A stretch of 44,454 nt of DNA from Purshia tridentata (taxonomy: Eukaryota > Streptophyta > Magnoliopsida > Rosales > Rosaceae). Numbering within the stretch: the stretch's first letter is position 1; each line of letters starts with the position of its first letter. The stretch covers positions 1-44,454 of the forward strand of contig QANT01007743.1 in NCBI GenBank assembly GCA_003254885.1, read 5' to 3'. The notes beneath the pieces are model-generated. The model was not told the origin of the DNA. It saw only the letters and a program-made list of their open reading frames with translations, and did no database searches. Below are positions 30,973 through 44,000 of the stretch, in pieces. Position numbers and translations under genes: made by a program.

Positions 30973-30980
30973 TATTTATA
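30973..30980 (-). promoter_or_regulatory. TATA box of the MAKR-like gene
   Basis: Minus-strand TATAAATA, 15-22 bases above the first in-frame ATG (30958) and 60-67 bases above the second (30913). The usual 25-35 base spacing puts the transcription start near 30945-30955. Confidence 0.6.
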
Positions 30981-33900
30981 ATGAAGAAGCTTTAATTTCA
31001 TGGATTGGAATTGAGAACTTTTTTGATCTGGGGGAGACGCGTGGAGTGATCTGAACCCTTTGTTGGGTGGTGTGAATGATGAAGTCTTACTTGCCAACTC
31101 AATCTGAAATTCAATACAACTGGTGGGGTTGCAATAACACTCGATAGTCTCATAGTGTGGGATGCTTCAAGGAAGTGTGTTGAATCATAAATTGTTAGTG
31201 AGGTTTGGCACTTTTAGTCAACATAGAACCCACATTGTATAATGGCCCACACCCATAATCTAGTTTATCAAGGCTAAGACCAACCTTGGTAGTCTAACTC
31301 ATACAACTTATACGCTAAACAGTGTTATTAATATCGTGGTTAAATGCACAATGAATTGTTGGCTAATTTAACATGTAAAAAGAATGTTGAGTGAGGTCAA
31401 TTGTCCTCATATGAATCCATCGTTATTAAACGAGTATATGACTCTAAATATGAGTATGTATACCAAAATTACTTCATTAGATAATGTAAGAGACTTTTAT
31501 ATACCAATTTCACATTTACTCATTGTATATTAATTACTTCTCTTTATATACATGCGACTTATATGAAATGTTTATTTTTATTAAAGATGTAGTTATTAAC
31601 GTGATTAATAAATGTGGTATATGTAGGGATAAATCAAATGGCGAGAAATGATTCGTCCATGGTACTATGCAGGGTATGTAGCGGCTAATATATTTAATCA
31701 AGAGGTTAGTAGATCAAAATTGTTGATTATCTTGTATCTTTGGCACAAGATGGAAAATCTTAGAAACATATATAAAAATGAATACTCCAAAACCCTTGTT
31801 TGTTTATTCCTAACCCAATGGATTCCCCCTTAACATTTGTCCACTTGCTTTTGTTTGTGGTTCAAGACACATCCCCCCAAAAATACTTCTTCCATATTTT
31901 AAAGCAGAAAGGGGTTGTGATCGGGAGAGAAAGAAGCGACAATAATAACAAGCATATTGGGTTGTCTGGGCTTTTACAAAACCGAGCAATGATGGAATCA
32001 CCAAGCATTACATAACATAACATAATATAGCCTTCTTTGTGCTGTTGAAGCAAAGGCTCCTCCTTTCTTCCCTAGTGACTTGTAGAAAGAGTGGGAGCTA
32101 GTTTATGGAGGCATTTGATCAAACACTTTGATTACTCTCAAACATGGAGACAAAGTGGCTCTTAGAAAATTCTTTGGTCTCCTATTTGAGTTTATGTGGA
32201 GGAACCCATGGGCCCATTTCAGCTCATCATGCTATTGGGACCACAGGTCAGCAAGATTTAGTCCTCCTCCCACCCCACACACACTGACACACACACACAA
32301 AGCAATGCATTTGTTACTCTTCATTCCTTGGATGATACTCTAATTATGTAATGTGGTAGGTCCATACATACTATTCCTTGATTAGTGCCTATATTTTAGT
32401 TCTTTTTCTTGAGCTTAGGTTTAGGTACCAAGTGGTTTTGAGTCAAAAAACGGAAAAAAAAGAAGAAGTACCTAGTGATTTTGCTTTGTTGCTTTGATTT
32501 CAAAGCTCTTTGTAAGCTGTGTTGGGTAGCATCGCCATTACCTATGGTTGTTTATGTGAATTGGAAAAATAGATGTGCGTGAAATCTAAATATAGATAAA
32601 TTGACAATATACCTTAGGCATGGGAATAGGTCGATTTTATCGGCCATTATCGACCAATCAATCTATTATCGGCCGATCGAAAATTCAACTAACATTCGAC
32701 CCACCAAGTCGGACTGATAATACCAACTGACCCATCATAGTTGGTTTTCGTTTTGATCAATTATCGGCCTATTTGTATTATATATATCGGCTTTATCAGC
32801 AATCGACTTGCATCTAACTCACAATGAATAGGTTGGTTATTGGTTGAGAGATACGGTAGAGTCGATTGGTTGGGTCGGGTAGAATTATCGGTCATTATTA
32901 GCCCGACCCGACCCATTTGAGGTAACAGTGCACATTGGAATAGTATTTTGGGCTAGGGAAACTTGCCCGACCCAAGTATGATTTGACATGGTGGCATGGG
33001 TTGAATTCAAAGTCCAAAATACAAATGGACTTATGTACCCACCCCAGTGGGCTTATAGGCCCAATGCACATAAGACTATCAGTTCTTTTAAATATTCCCC
33101 TATTGGCTATTGATGGATAAGGAGCATACCTGGTTTTGTGCAGACTTTTATTTATTGATTTTTCCGAACTGATATGTCATTTAGAATCCTAAATTGCAAC
33201 TACGAATCTAGGACCATAGATCTCATACAATGAACACTAAACAACACCAAATTTTGGACCTGAACCTGAACCTGAACCACAAACTCAAACCCCAATCCGG
33301 AACTTGACCCGAATTTTAGACTGAAGACTTAGGGCCCAAACACATACTGGAGACCCCAAACCTCAAATCGGATGTTGACCCGAACTTTGAAATCCTTGGT
33401 ACCCAAGCAACAAGCCGTGGACTTGGACTTGGTCCACTTGGACTAATATCTCATAACGTACTCGGACCATGGACCCGAACACCCAAATCCTGGATTCTAG
33501 CTAGGGTTGGACCCAGGCCTCGACCTCAAGTTTCCAAAAAGCAAAACATAAACAACAAGTTCAGACCCTACACATGATTTGATATGTCTTGAGAGTAGTT
33601 GATCTCTTATGAAAAGAATTAGAAAGTCTCAAATTCCAACACATCCACATGTATTGCATGTGGCATACATTTTACTTTATTTAGAAAACAGAAAGTCAAT
33701 AGTGTATAACTCTATATAAAATAAAATTAGTGTTGGCCATTTAAAATAGGTATGTTACTATGTTACCTACGATGTAATCCTTACGTGCGTGTCATCCATG
33801 CACGCGACCCACTTACCCGCCTTCGTTTTTTGATCAAACCCAATTGTTTTGACCAAAAAAAAAAAAAATTGCTCCACCACATGGAGGGTTGAGCGTTTAG

Positions 33901-35093
33901 TCAAAACACATCTCACCTTGAGTGAGGGTGATGTTTCCGACCTTTGGCGTGGTTGCACGAGTGCCGTTAATTGGCTTGGAATCGATTTGAAAAAAAATAA
34001 TATTCAATACATAAAAATTACAAATTTAACTTCTAACAACAATTGTACGATAGGAAATGAACGAGAAAAGTCTATCTAAGTTCTTTTCTAACCTAGATTG
34101 ACTAGGGCTTTGAACAACTAAAATGTAAATAAAGAGCCACATGAATTTAAAAGAAAACTTAAAGGAAAATAGTACTAAAATAAATTCAAAAAAACAAGAG
34201 GAGTTCTTGAAAACCCAAAAATACAAGGAAATTGCATGAACATAAGGAAATACAATTAAAAAAAAGCCTTGAAAAGCCAGGCAAATGAAAATAAAGAGAG
34301 TTCTGAAAAACAAAAGTCATTGGCCTGAATTGGGAAAAAAAAATGCTGGGAGATTCACATATATTGTTGTGAGTTTTTGGAGTTGTGTTTGTTGAAGAGA
34401 GGGATCCTTGAAAATGCCTTGTGAATTTTCTTTTATAGTGGCCATTTGCTTGTTCCCAAGTTTTGTAGTCACAAGTACGTGACTTAGAATGACTTGCTTT
34501 TGGAGTAAATAAACAGTTGTAAATAAGTTATTTTAGTGATGAACAACAATAGATGAGTTGAGAATGAGATAAGAATGGAATCACTTTTGAGTTGCAAAAA
34601 TATCCAGCTAAAAGGACAAGTAATATGGCCAGCCGAGAGGGCTTGGATGTGGTTAGTCGAGCATGTTCATCAATCCATTCCCATGTTCATCTTTATGTTC
34701 AATCAAACCCTCCACCCCTTGAATGCTTTGTAATTTTGGGAGGGGTCTCAACACTAATTACTGGACTAGAAGTCGCTATTCCTGCTAGTGAATTATATTC
34801 GTATGTGCTATTTTAAATTCGTGTTTTAAATATCCCTTATTTTAGATCAAACCATCTTGTACATAATTTATTAAACACAAATCTATATTTGACCATGATA
34901 CTAATAAAATTATAAATATGATCAACTCTATGATTATATAATGACTAACACAATATATATTTAAAAACCGAGAAAAGTTATTCATCTTCTTCATATATTA
35001 ATGGACGTCAAGCTTACTCCTTTGGTGGTGGAGACAGATTCTTCGGAAAATGTTCATCTTGTTATAATATTATAGTAGAAGATGGACACTTGC

Positions 35094-35131
35094 TTGGCAG
35101 TTGGCAGTTGGCAGTTGGCAGTTGGCAGTTG
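35094..35131 (+). repeat. TTGGCAG tandem repeat, 5.4 copies
   Basis: Five perfect TTGGCAG units from 35094 to 35128 plus a partial TTG. Isolated in otherwise unremarkable DNA. Confidence 0.95.
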
Positions 35132-35825
35132 AGGGAAATATAGTAGAAGATGTTAAAGAGCTCTTGACTCGATCAACTGCATATTATTGTCTTAGGGAAA
35201 GTTATCGGGTCTTTCACGAATTGGCTCCTTTTGCTCTGCAGACATGGATTCATGATGTGGTTATAGAGGAAGGTTCTAACTGGTTCATGGACTTATTGCT
35301 TAATCGAGCACACCATAGCTTTAAAAGTCTCCTTCATTTTTGGAGGAGAAAGTTCTGCCTAAGACAACACAATCCTATTTATATATGTTTGACACCAATC
35401 TTACCCTTTTATTATTTATATTTAATTTAACTCAAATTTGTGAAAAAGAATAGTCAACTCAAAATCACCAACTTCATGTTAAATGTGTCACCTCTCGAGC
35501 GCCACTTCCTACGTATTTACTATTTTTACCATTATCCCATTAAAAAAGGAAAAGACAATTTATCATAACAATAATGATATCAATGAAGTCAGCAGGCTCA
35601 GCACAAGAAGAAAAAGCAATAATTATATGAAGTGAAAAAAGAAAAAGAAAAAGAAAAAAGAAAACATAAGAAAATGGAAAAAAGAAAGACAAGTCGCGGC
35701 GCGAACGCGTCTTTGATTAATGCAGAGAACGCGGCATAGAATTGGACGAAGAGAAAACGCTGAAACAGAGTAGAGGAGGGCGTGTCAACACAACCATCAT
35801 CCTCATCCTCAACTCTGCACACCTG

Positions 35826-35900
35826 TCTGTCTCTTTCTCTCTCTCTCTGACTCTCTGTGTCGTTGTCCCTCTCCTCCTCCTCCTTCCCCTCCCTTTCTTG
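35826..35900 (+). promoter_or_regulatory. CT-rich (Y-patch-like) leader of PP2C
   Basis: Pyrimidine-rich run of TCTCTCTC and CTCCTCCTCC words ending about 70 bases above the PP2C ATG, a common feature around plant transcription starts and leaders. Confidence 0.45.
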
Positions 35901-35969
35901 GCCACTGTGTTTCATTCCACAATTTTTATTAATATAAGTTTATAAAGTAGCTTCCACATCAGGACAGCC

Positions 35970-38530
35970 ATGACCGGCAGAGAAATCCTCCACAAGATGA
36001 AGGTATCTCACATGACTCACATCACATGTATTTACTGTACTATACTATACTCTACTGCTCCTCCATAAATATCATATCTCTGCTTTCATGGGTTTTTCAA
36101 TTGCCTTACTGCCTTGCTCATAAATTGGCTTCTTTTGGCTCTTCCCCTGTCATCTAGCTGATCTACAATTTGATTACATCCACACCCATATGGTGAAATA
36201 TTGCAGATCTTTGTGCCATATATGTTAGTGAAAAGAACCCATTTCTCCAAATTGTGTGCTGCAATTTGTATGTATTTCTTTCTTTTTTAGAGCTCCAATT
36301 TTAGATCTGAAACTTCACTCTTCCTCTCGGTCTTGCTACCTTGGGTTTATGGATGTTGCAATAGGAAGACCTTTTTTTTTCATCTCAAACCCCACTATTT
36401 CTTTTGCTGTTGCTACTTTGGGTTTGTGGGTTTTGCAAGAGCAATAAGTTTTCTCTCAGTATGTAGTCAATTTCATAAAGTTCATGTTTTTTCAGTGTAC
36501 TTATGGAGATTAAAATGCAGTACAGAATTATAGTGCTTTGATCACATATTGTTCCTTAAATTAAAAGAGAGGAGTATGGGAGTTGGAGCCAAGACAGAAC
36601 ATTTAGAAAAGATAAATTAATAAAATAAATGCATCTACTTTTTTGTTGTCTTGCTTTGATTAATTCGTGGTTTGTGGAAGTGAGTGACAAGGATTGAGTT
36701 CTCAACTGCTAAAATTGACTGGAACTATTTTATAGGCTTGCATGAATTTGGTATTAATAATGAAAACTACTTTAGAAGCTGCAATTATTTTCCCCTTTAG
36801 GACTAGGTAAGCTATTATCAATAATTGTAATATGCTTTATGGCTACGTCGATTGTTTTATACCTGGCAATTTGAAAACTGGCTTCTCAAAATATGAAAGC
36901 TTTTGCTTTCTCTTCTCATCGTTTGTCCAAGTAATGTTCTTTCTTTTTCAGCTTACTCTTGCTGGTTGCCCTTTAAAAATGAATACCTCGATATCTTTTT
37001 TTTTTAGCTTTCTGCTTGAGAACCTCAATTTGTGCGTGTTTATTGTAGGAAAAAGTTTTAGGTCCATCAGATCCTGACTCTGGAAAAGGAAAGAGCAAGA
37101 TGTCACATCATGTAACTCATGGCTTCCACTTGGTAAAGGGAAAATCCCATCATGCCATGGAAGACTATGTTGTTGCACAGTTTAAGCAATTCGAGGACCG
37201 TGAGCTAGGCCTATTTGCAATATTTGATGGCCATTTGAGCCATGAAATTCCTGAATACTTGCAGTCTAATCTCTTTAATAATATCTTGAAAGAGGTAATA
37301 TATGCAGTTAGCACAACAATATCACATTCCTTCATTTTTTTGTTCAATTGAAGCTCTTGTAGTTAAATGATGGTACACATCAAAATTCAATATCTTTATA
37401 CTTTTGGTATTCCGTTTTCCCTTCCCTCAGCCTGAATTCTGGACAGAACCAGAGAATTCAGTCAGGAGAGCTTATCGCATAACCGATACTAACATTCTGG
37501 AGAAAGCAGTTGATTTGGGAAAAGGGGGTTCAACTGCAGTTACAGCCATATTAATTAACTGCCAGAAGCTGGTGGTAGCCAATGTTGGAGATTCTCGGGC
37601 TATTATCTGCAAGAATGGCGTAGCTAAACAACTATCAGTTGATCATGAGCCGAGCACGGAAAGAGAACAAATTGAAAACAGAGGTGGTTTCGTATCAAAC
37701 TTTCCAGGTAAAAATTCCTGATAATACAAATTAATCTGTCTTTGTATACCATATAAAATGGTTTAATGTTTGAGCTTGATGTTTAGAGTGAGGTCACTTG
37801 GCTTTTCATAGGATATACAACTTACTCTGTGCCGGACCAAGTGTTTTAACTACTTGGACTCGAAATTCACTCAATAAATACACTAGCTTGGTTTTGGTGA
37901 TGAAATATGAGTTTCTATGGTCTTTTAGACCTCAGGTGCTTGCAGCATAGCGGCCATAGTTGAGATTGATTACAAGCCTAATCAAATTTATTGTTCTCTA
38001 CTTTCCCTCATCCTCATCCCCATCATAGCATTGTTTCTTCCATCTATAGTTGTATTAAGATTATGGTTCTGATGAACTCAGGGGATGTTCCACGTGTTGA
38101 TGGGCAGTTGGCGGTAGCGAGGGCATTTGGTGACAAGAGCTTGAAGAAACATCTCAGTTCTGAACCTTATGTGATGGTGGAGATGATAGATGATCACACA
38201 GAGTTCGCTGTCTTGGCAAGTGATGGACTTTGGAAGGTTGGTTTATTTGAAATTATGACAACAGTATATTCGATTACACACTATCAAGTATAAATGTAAG
38301 GCAGAAGCAACATATTAAATCCAAAGAATTGGATTTCCTCATTTTCTGCATTTTGAATGAACCTAAAATTTTGTTTATATGATCGATGTCAGGTGATGAC
38401 GAACCAAGAAGTTGTGGATGCTATCAGACAGATAAAGGATGCCCGGGCAGCAGCAAAGCACCTTACTGAAGAGGCAGTCAATAGGAAGAGCTCCGATGAT
38501 ATTTCTTGTGTAGTTGTAAGATTTCAGTAA
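35970..38530 (+). CDS. Protein phosphatase 2C (plant clade F type, PP2C39-like), 5 exons
   Basis: A Mg/Mn-dependent Ser/Thr phosphatase. Exons: 35970-36002, 37049-37294, 37431-37707, 38082-38236, 38393-38530; all introns are GT..AG and the protein has 282 residues, the usual length for these single-domain PP2Cs. The start MTGREILHKMK is a tiny 11-codon exon that I recall from Arabidopsis relatives, which supports this ATG. Motifs in order: HHAMEDYVV (E49, D50), GLFAIFDGH (metal ligand D71, G72), GKGGSTAVTAIL, VANVGDSRAII, DHEPSTEREQIENRGGFV, PRVDGQLAVARAFGDKSLK, LASDGLWK (D233), SDDISCVVVRFQ at the C-terminus (D271/D272). The catalytic set looks complete. No signal peptide or regulatory extension, so it is probably soluble cytosolic or nuclear. 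A long first intron (about 1 kb) is typical of regulatory leader introns. It converges on the SPL gene. Clade is likely; the precise orthologue rests on gene order. Confidence 0.95.
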
Positions 38531-39765
38531 ATGTCTAATTTCTCTTCGGTATGACTTTTGTCAGATTTTAACTTGGTTCAACTTTTGTATTAGATATGCT
38601 GTATTCATAAACACCTATGGCATTGAAGTGTGCTTGATGTGTATCTTGTGCCCTTTTCTACTATACTCTTTCATCATTGTTATTGAGAATTCATACATGA
38701 TGAAACCAGGGTTTTCGGCATAGTCAAATTTTAGCCACCCTAATAAGAATGTTTTTTTTTTTTCCCCCTTTTCTGGAAGTTGATGGACAAACACACCATT
38801 GTTTGCATGATAGGAGTGGTTCTGCAAATTGATAACTCAAGCCCAGTTGACTAAAACTAAAAGGGGTTAAAACTTAAAAGCATAATCTTCCAGAAAAGAA
38901 AAAATAATAAATCCTATTCCTACTAAATATTTCTAATTTCGTAAATAACCTCATAAAGTTTGACATGGTGACAAAGATAAAGTAGATAGTCCTCGAGTGT
39001 GATGAATAACAAGAGAAAAGCTAATATTTGCAGACAAAAAGACAGCTAAGGAAGCTGAAGCTTTGCAAGCGAAAAATGTATGAAAACGAAGCTAACTTGT
39101 CGTTTGGTATGGAAAATATCTGAAATAAGACATCTCATAGATGATCTTGGTATGACAAGCACAAAACATATCCTAGTGGCCATAATATCCATAATGTAAG
39201 TCATATAAAAGAGCAGACTACCAGCTATGCAGTCATTTTCAGCATCTTATTATCATAGACTTCAATTATGCTGAACACCAAGTGCCAAATTAAAATGACT
39301 TTTGTCTTGTCAATGGTCAAGACTCGAGATTAACTTACATTAATTAAAGGAGACTTATAGTTCGGTTCATAAGATGGAACACTTTTTAGATAAACACCAT
39401 ACATCTTTTAGGTTTTTTACTCAAGCTCTAATTTTTAAACATAGGTAGATCGAACGGTTTACAACATGATACGTCTCCTTCAGCACTACTCTTACATAAA
39501 CCAAAAGTTAAAACTAAATAACCACATAATACAATAGCTCCAAAGGCTTACATATTCCACATGTAATGTCCTACATTCTACAAACTATGAGTTCAGAAAC
39601 AAAGCACCAACTAAACTTAAAAGGCTTACATAGTACTTGATCCCTCGAATAATGTATAGGCATTATTCTCATTGTTAAGCCTATAGAAGAACAATCATAC
39701 GTAGACTTATATATAGAAAGCCATGGATGACAGAAGAGAGGGAGCATGCAATTATATATATGGCC
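38531..39765. other. Convergent spacer with PP2C and SPL 3' UTRs
   Basis: The left part is presumably PP2C 3' UTR. The right end contains the SPL 3' UTR with the miR156 site at 39728-39747. The middle is AT-rich. No gene seen. Confidence 0.6.
39728..39747 (-). promoter_or_regulatory. miR156 target site in SPL 3' UTR
   Basis: The minus (mRNA) strand reads ATGCTCCCTCTCTTCTGTCA, complementary to miR156 (UGACAGAAGAGAGUGAGCAC) except at miRNA positions 14 and 20. The site starts 19 bases after the SPL stop codon. A 3' UTR site is the known arrangement in SPL3/4/5-class genes, where miR156 holds expression down in juvenile tissue, and a mismatch opposite position 14 is common in this family. Confidence 0.92.
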
Positions 39766-41013
39766 TTATCTGATATGGAAATGCTTGGAAGTAGAACTTC
39801 CAGATGGGGGTGTAATCTGATATCTGACTCTTTGAGTTTGATCATCAGCCTGCAGTCTAGTCTGAGATTCTCTGTATTGAGGACCAACCCCTCTGCGGCT
39901 TGAGCCTTCTCCATAAGGTTCAGTTGAGCTCTTTCGGCGGCGCTCATTGTGGCCTGCCAAACGCCGGCGGCAGCTTCTCTTTGATTCGTCAAACTCAGTT
40001 AGCTCATGGAACCTGTGCAGCATCCCCACATTGAAAAGTACTAAAAATTATGGTGAATGCAAAAGTGCTACCACTTATGGAGGAATATATATGAATCAAG
40101 GATTACTAACAAGTTCTGCAATCAAAGTACACAAGAAATAGCATTTCCCCAAGCAATTTCAGCTTGTGGCATAGGAGCAAAAAATGTTGCATGTTGTTTA
40201 GCATGAACAATGCTAGTCAAAGGTTAATTTAACTAGAATTCAAGGCTGTATAGACTATAATCTGAGTTTGTTGGTTTCCAAGGACAAATACTTTCAGAAA
40301 AAAATTCCAAGAGAATAATCTGCTTAGAAATACTGTTGTGTAGCTGTAAACCCATGTTTTAAGTGACATGATCTATAAAGGAAAATAAATCCTTTTGTAC
40401 TAATGGAACATATATATAGCTTTTCAAGTACTTTCTCCTTGGAAAATTAGTAAAAGCTCTATTTTTATTTTTATTTTAATGTGGTAGATCTTTTGCTTTT
40501 TGAGAGTGTATCACTCATCTTACTTGCCTGAGGAGAAAAAACCACAATTTTATTCCATCAAAATAAACAGAGAGACCATTTTACTAACAATCACTAGGGA
40601 AACAAGAAAGAAAATGAGGAAGAAGATGGGATGCAAAACCTGCTGCATTGCTGGCAAAAACGTTGTCGAAGCCCAGAGACAATCACAACAGCTGCCTTTG
40701 AATGGAACTCACAGACCTTATGGCGGCGATGGTACCTCTTTGCATCAATCAAATCAGCACCACACCTCTCTGCTTGACAACATGGTGGTGACACTCCACC
40801 TCCACCTCCGCCTCCACCAGCAGATCCTCTCCTTCCAGCAGAAACTGCTGCTTTCTTCTGTCTCTCACTCTCTTCAAATCTCATCAACTCACCACCACCA
40901 GTCTCTTCTTCCTCTGAGTCATCCTCTGCTTCATCATGATCTGCTGCTGCCTTGTTGTTGTTCAACTTTTCTTTCCAACTACTCTCCCTCCCTTCAAACT
41001 TCTTAGCCTCCAT
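39766..41013 (-). CDS. SPL: SBP-box transcription factor, SPL3/4/5 class, 2 exons
   Basis: A small DNA-binding factor that recognises GTAC cores and promotes vegetative phase change and flowering. Exon 1 is 40640-41013 and exon 2 is 39766-40012; the joined protein has 206 residues. Residues 1-60 are acidic and Lys-rich (DDSEEEE), followed by a Gly run (66-73). The SBP domain is about 78-153: first zinc site C79, C84, C101 and H104 (CEFH), second site C120, C123, H127, C139, with [19 protein letters not shown] spanning the intron. The bipartite NLS is [17 protein letters not shown] (136-152). The intron inside the SBP domain, at the CSR|FHE position, is the conserved one for this family. The short tail ends [12 protein letters not shown]. 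The start is the first in-frame ATG ([10 protein letters not shown]). A miR156 site follows the stop codon. Small size plus the 3' UTR site place it with SPL3/4/5; gene order suggests SPL4/SPL5. Confidence 0.95.
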
Positions 41014-44000
41014 TGAGGGAGCTGCACCTGATCACAATGAGGGTGCTAATTGTGGTGGTGATGGAGAGTGGTGTACTAGTACTTGGTGAGCAAGATGGTG
41101 TGGCACATGGAGTTTTGAAGGTGAAGAAAGTGTAAGGAATTAATAGGTGGAAAAAGGTGGAAGCAGAGGACCACAAACTACTCCATACTCTGTGTGTAGG
41201 GGTGTCAATATCATATAAGGTGGTGGAAATTGGGATGGAACAGTGACTAACAAAGAGTTCAAAGACGGGAATTTTTTTGCCATTAATTTCTCTCAAACAT
41301 GGAAAATAATTTCCGAGCTTATAATTTGTCTCAATGACAATACTAGTTAGAGCTTATGATTTATTAACATTATGAGATGATTAATATGTTAGACAACTAT
41401 TAGATTCCGAAAACTTAAATTGTTAGAGGATGAATAAACGATGTATATCAATTTAACATGCTCTCTCACCCTTAATAAAAACTTCTTTGGAATGTTCCTA
41501 TAAGCCTAATGTGTCACATGATAAAATAGAGATAGAATCATAAACATATAGGATAATTCTATAAAATTTTTTCTCATAAACATACAAAATGAGGGGCTAT
41601 ACGTGAAAGTGATGAAAAAAGTGAAGATTCTCATCACTCTCACGTGTAGCCCTCATCTTGTACGTGAAGATGCTTACAGACAAAAAGAGAAAAACATATA
41701 TGTGCAAACAACTAACCCTACCCTGCACCTTGCAAACCAACAAAGAAGTTGAGATTTCAAACTCTAACACTGCTGCAAACAAAAATACATGCTAAAGAAT
41801 CATTGAAATTTTGAAACGATTAGAGAATAGACAACAAAATGTAGAGTTGTTCACATTGGTTAAAGTGTATTAATTGAGAGGGAGATGTGGTTTCCAATTA
41901 AGTGAACATTAAAGGAGTAGATGGCAGCAATTGCATGCTTTAATTAAATTCATCACGTACTGGGTGCACGAGCTAGTAAATTAACATGCAGTACAACTGA
42001 CTACTACAGTAGCTTTTTCCAATCCAACAGGCCTAGGGATGTAGTAGATCTTTAATCTATGGTGCATGACTTGTCTGCCATTTATAATCTACCTTTACAG
42101 TTACACATGCACGGTAAAATCATCAATTTTTAACCATGCATGAGTTAAGTTCTTTCAAGAGGACCATGTGTTATGTCAAAGATGAATATTGGGGGTACAA
42201 GCTCACGGGGCATTGCCGCATTGGATATGTATGTGTTATCAAGGGGTACATATATAGGCAGAGTTTACCAAGGAAAAATCAAGTGTGATATGACCCTGCA
42301 CCCTAATTCACATGGCCATAGTACCAAGTACTCCGATATGGTTGATGTAAGCGTTTAACAAGTCATGGTTTCTGTCCCCTGTGGTCCTAAAGATTTAATC
42401 TATAGTCTGATCTTCAAGAAAAAAAAGGAAAATAAAAAGTGAAAGAGAAAAGAAGAGAATAGCAACTCTACCTCCAACTGGTATGCAATAATATATGCTT
42501 TGGGTTCCTTTGCATTGTGCCTATTTCAAAGCTTCTACTGTCACTAAAGTTATTTCGAACCATGGTTGTCACATTGTTGATTTTACCATCTCTTCACAGA
42601 GACGGAACTCATTAGTTTAATATATATTATTGACTCATTTTTTGATAATTTAAGAAGTTCAGAAATTGTCTAATATTCTATCAAAACTTTAGTCGTAAGA
42701 AGTCTTAAGAGTTTATAACCTTGAATTCTCATTTTCTAATCGCATAATGACACTGCACATATGTGTTTCTCTATCTGTATCATCTGTTTGCCTCTTCACG
42801 TGCAAGATTGGACTGCTAGTGAGATACAAACTGATACTTACACTCTTAAGAATTTAAATGTTTAGAATCCAATGGTTGTCTAACACGTACTTAAGAACCA
42901 TTTATATACCATTGTGACCAATATATGGTGTTAACTATACACAGTGTAGAAGTTATGATCTAAATAATGTTTGGTCTGTTCTTTCCTTTTCTTGTCGGTT
43001 ATACCATGATTAAGAAATATAGAAGACCATGCCACTGTGGTCCTTGCTAGCTAGCTTCATCAAGCATTCACCTCACTGGCTTCCGCGTCGCCTCTGCACT
43101 TTTCTTGCTAGCCAGTAAGAATCCATAATAATGTGTCACAACAATAGTTATTTTCGATCACCACAATATATATTGTGCCCATTATTCTCGGTACCATTGA
43201 GTTGGGTTTTGGTCCCAAAGTTCTGAATTCCTGGATTCCTCTCTTTGTCATGAATAGTCAAGCACCTAAACAATACTTAAAGGCATACAGATTTGCACCA
43301 CACTATTACTCAAAAACATAAAAAAATTTAAGATTGTACATTTGTACTGACTACTGGGTGAGACTGAGTCAGGTTCTTAATTAGTCTATGCAACATTAAT
43401 TAGACTAAGAACCCAATTTTGGATCCCATAACACGTAAACAAAGGGGGTCAAAGGATAGTAATTAGTGTAAAAAAATGAAGAATTGTATAATTAGAATTG
43501 GAAAAATGTAGAAAATCTTAACTAGGCGTGGAGAGGAGAGCAGATTCAATACCATGCCTGGTACCCATTATCAGGCCTTCACTCAAAACCATTCAATTCT
43601 CATTTCTCTCTCTCTCATTTTTCTCTTCTCTCTCATTTTTCTCTTCAATAGCTTTGATCAAAAGCCAGGTACCAAAACGGATACCATATGGAGAGGCATG
43701 TAAAACAAAGTAGACAAGTACGAGGACTGGTTGATGAAATGGAGGTCACTAGTACTAGGTCACTCTCAAGTAGCAATCTTGGGAATTAGTTGGTCCCATG
43801 GTTTTGGCCAAACGTGTAAAGCACATCGTCCCTGCATGATTCCCTTTCCCCATGGATAAATTTGGTGATGATTTTCATTCCTTTATTCACACACTAAAAT
43901 TGAAGCATTGGCTCTTTCTCCTCAGACTGCTTTAATTTCAATTCTATATATCGCATTCTCTTTTTCATCTTCTTTTCCTCGACCCTCAAACTTTATTGGA

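Larger units (their letters stand above)
30981..35969. other. 5 kb gene-free divergent spacer
   Basis: AT-rich. No open frame here resembles a known protein. Positions 32617-32925 hold repeated TTATCGGCC/GGTCGGGT words that look like a decayed DNA-transposon-type repeat without recognisable ends. Positions 33260-33540 contain degenerate repeats of CCTGAAC/GACCCGAA words. A 7-base repeat lies at 35094-35131. The final 150 bases are CT-rich (35826-35900) and are probably the PP2C leader. Confidence 0.55.

Noticed and set aside
32617..32925. Possible hAT-type MITE
   Set aside because: Internally repetitive TCGG/GGTCG words, but neither terminal inverted repeats nor target duplication could be shown.
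35101..35430. 109-codon plus-strand frame
   Set aside because: Begins within the TTGGCAG repeat; no motif I recognise, no splice context, probably chance.
40500..41006. 168-codon plus-strand frame
   Set aside because: Antisense to SPL exon 1; His/Leu/Gln runs are complements of its codons.
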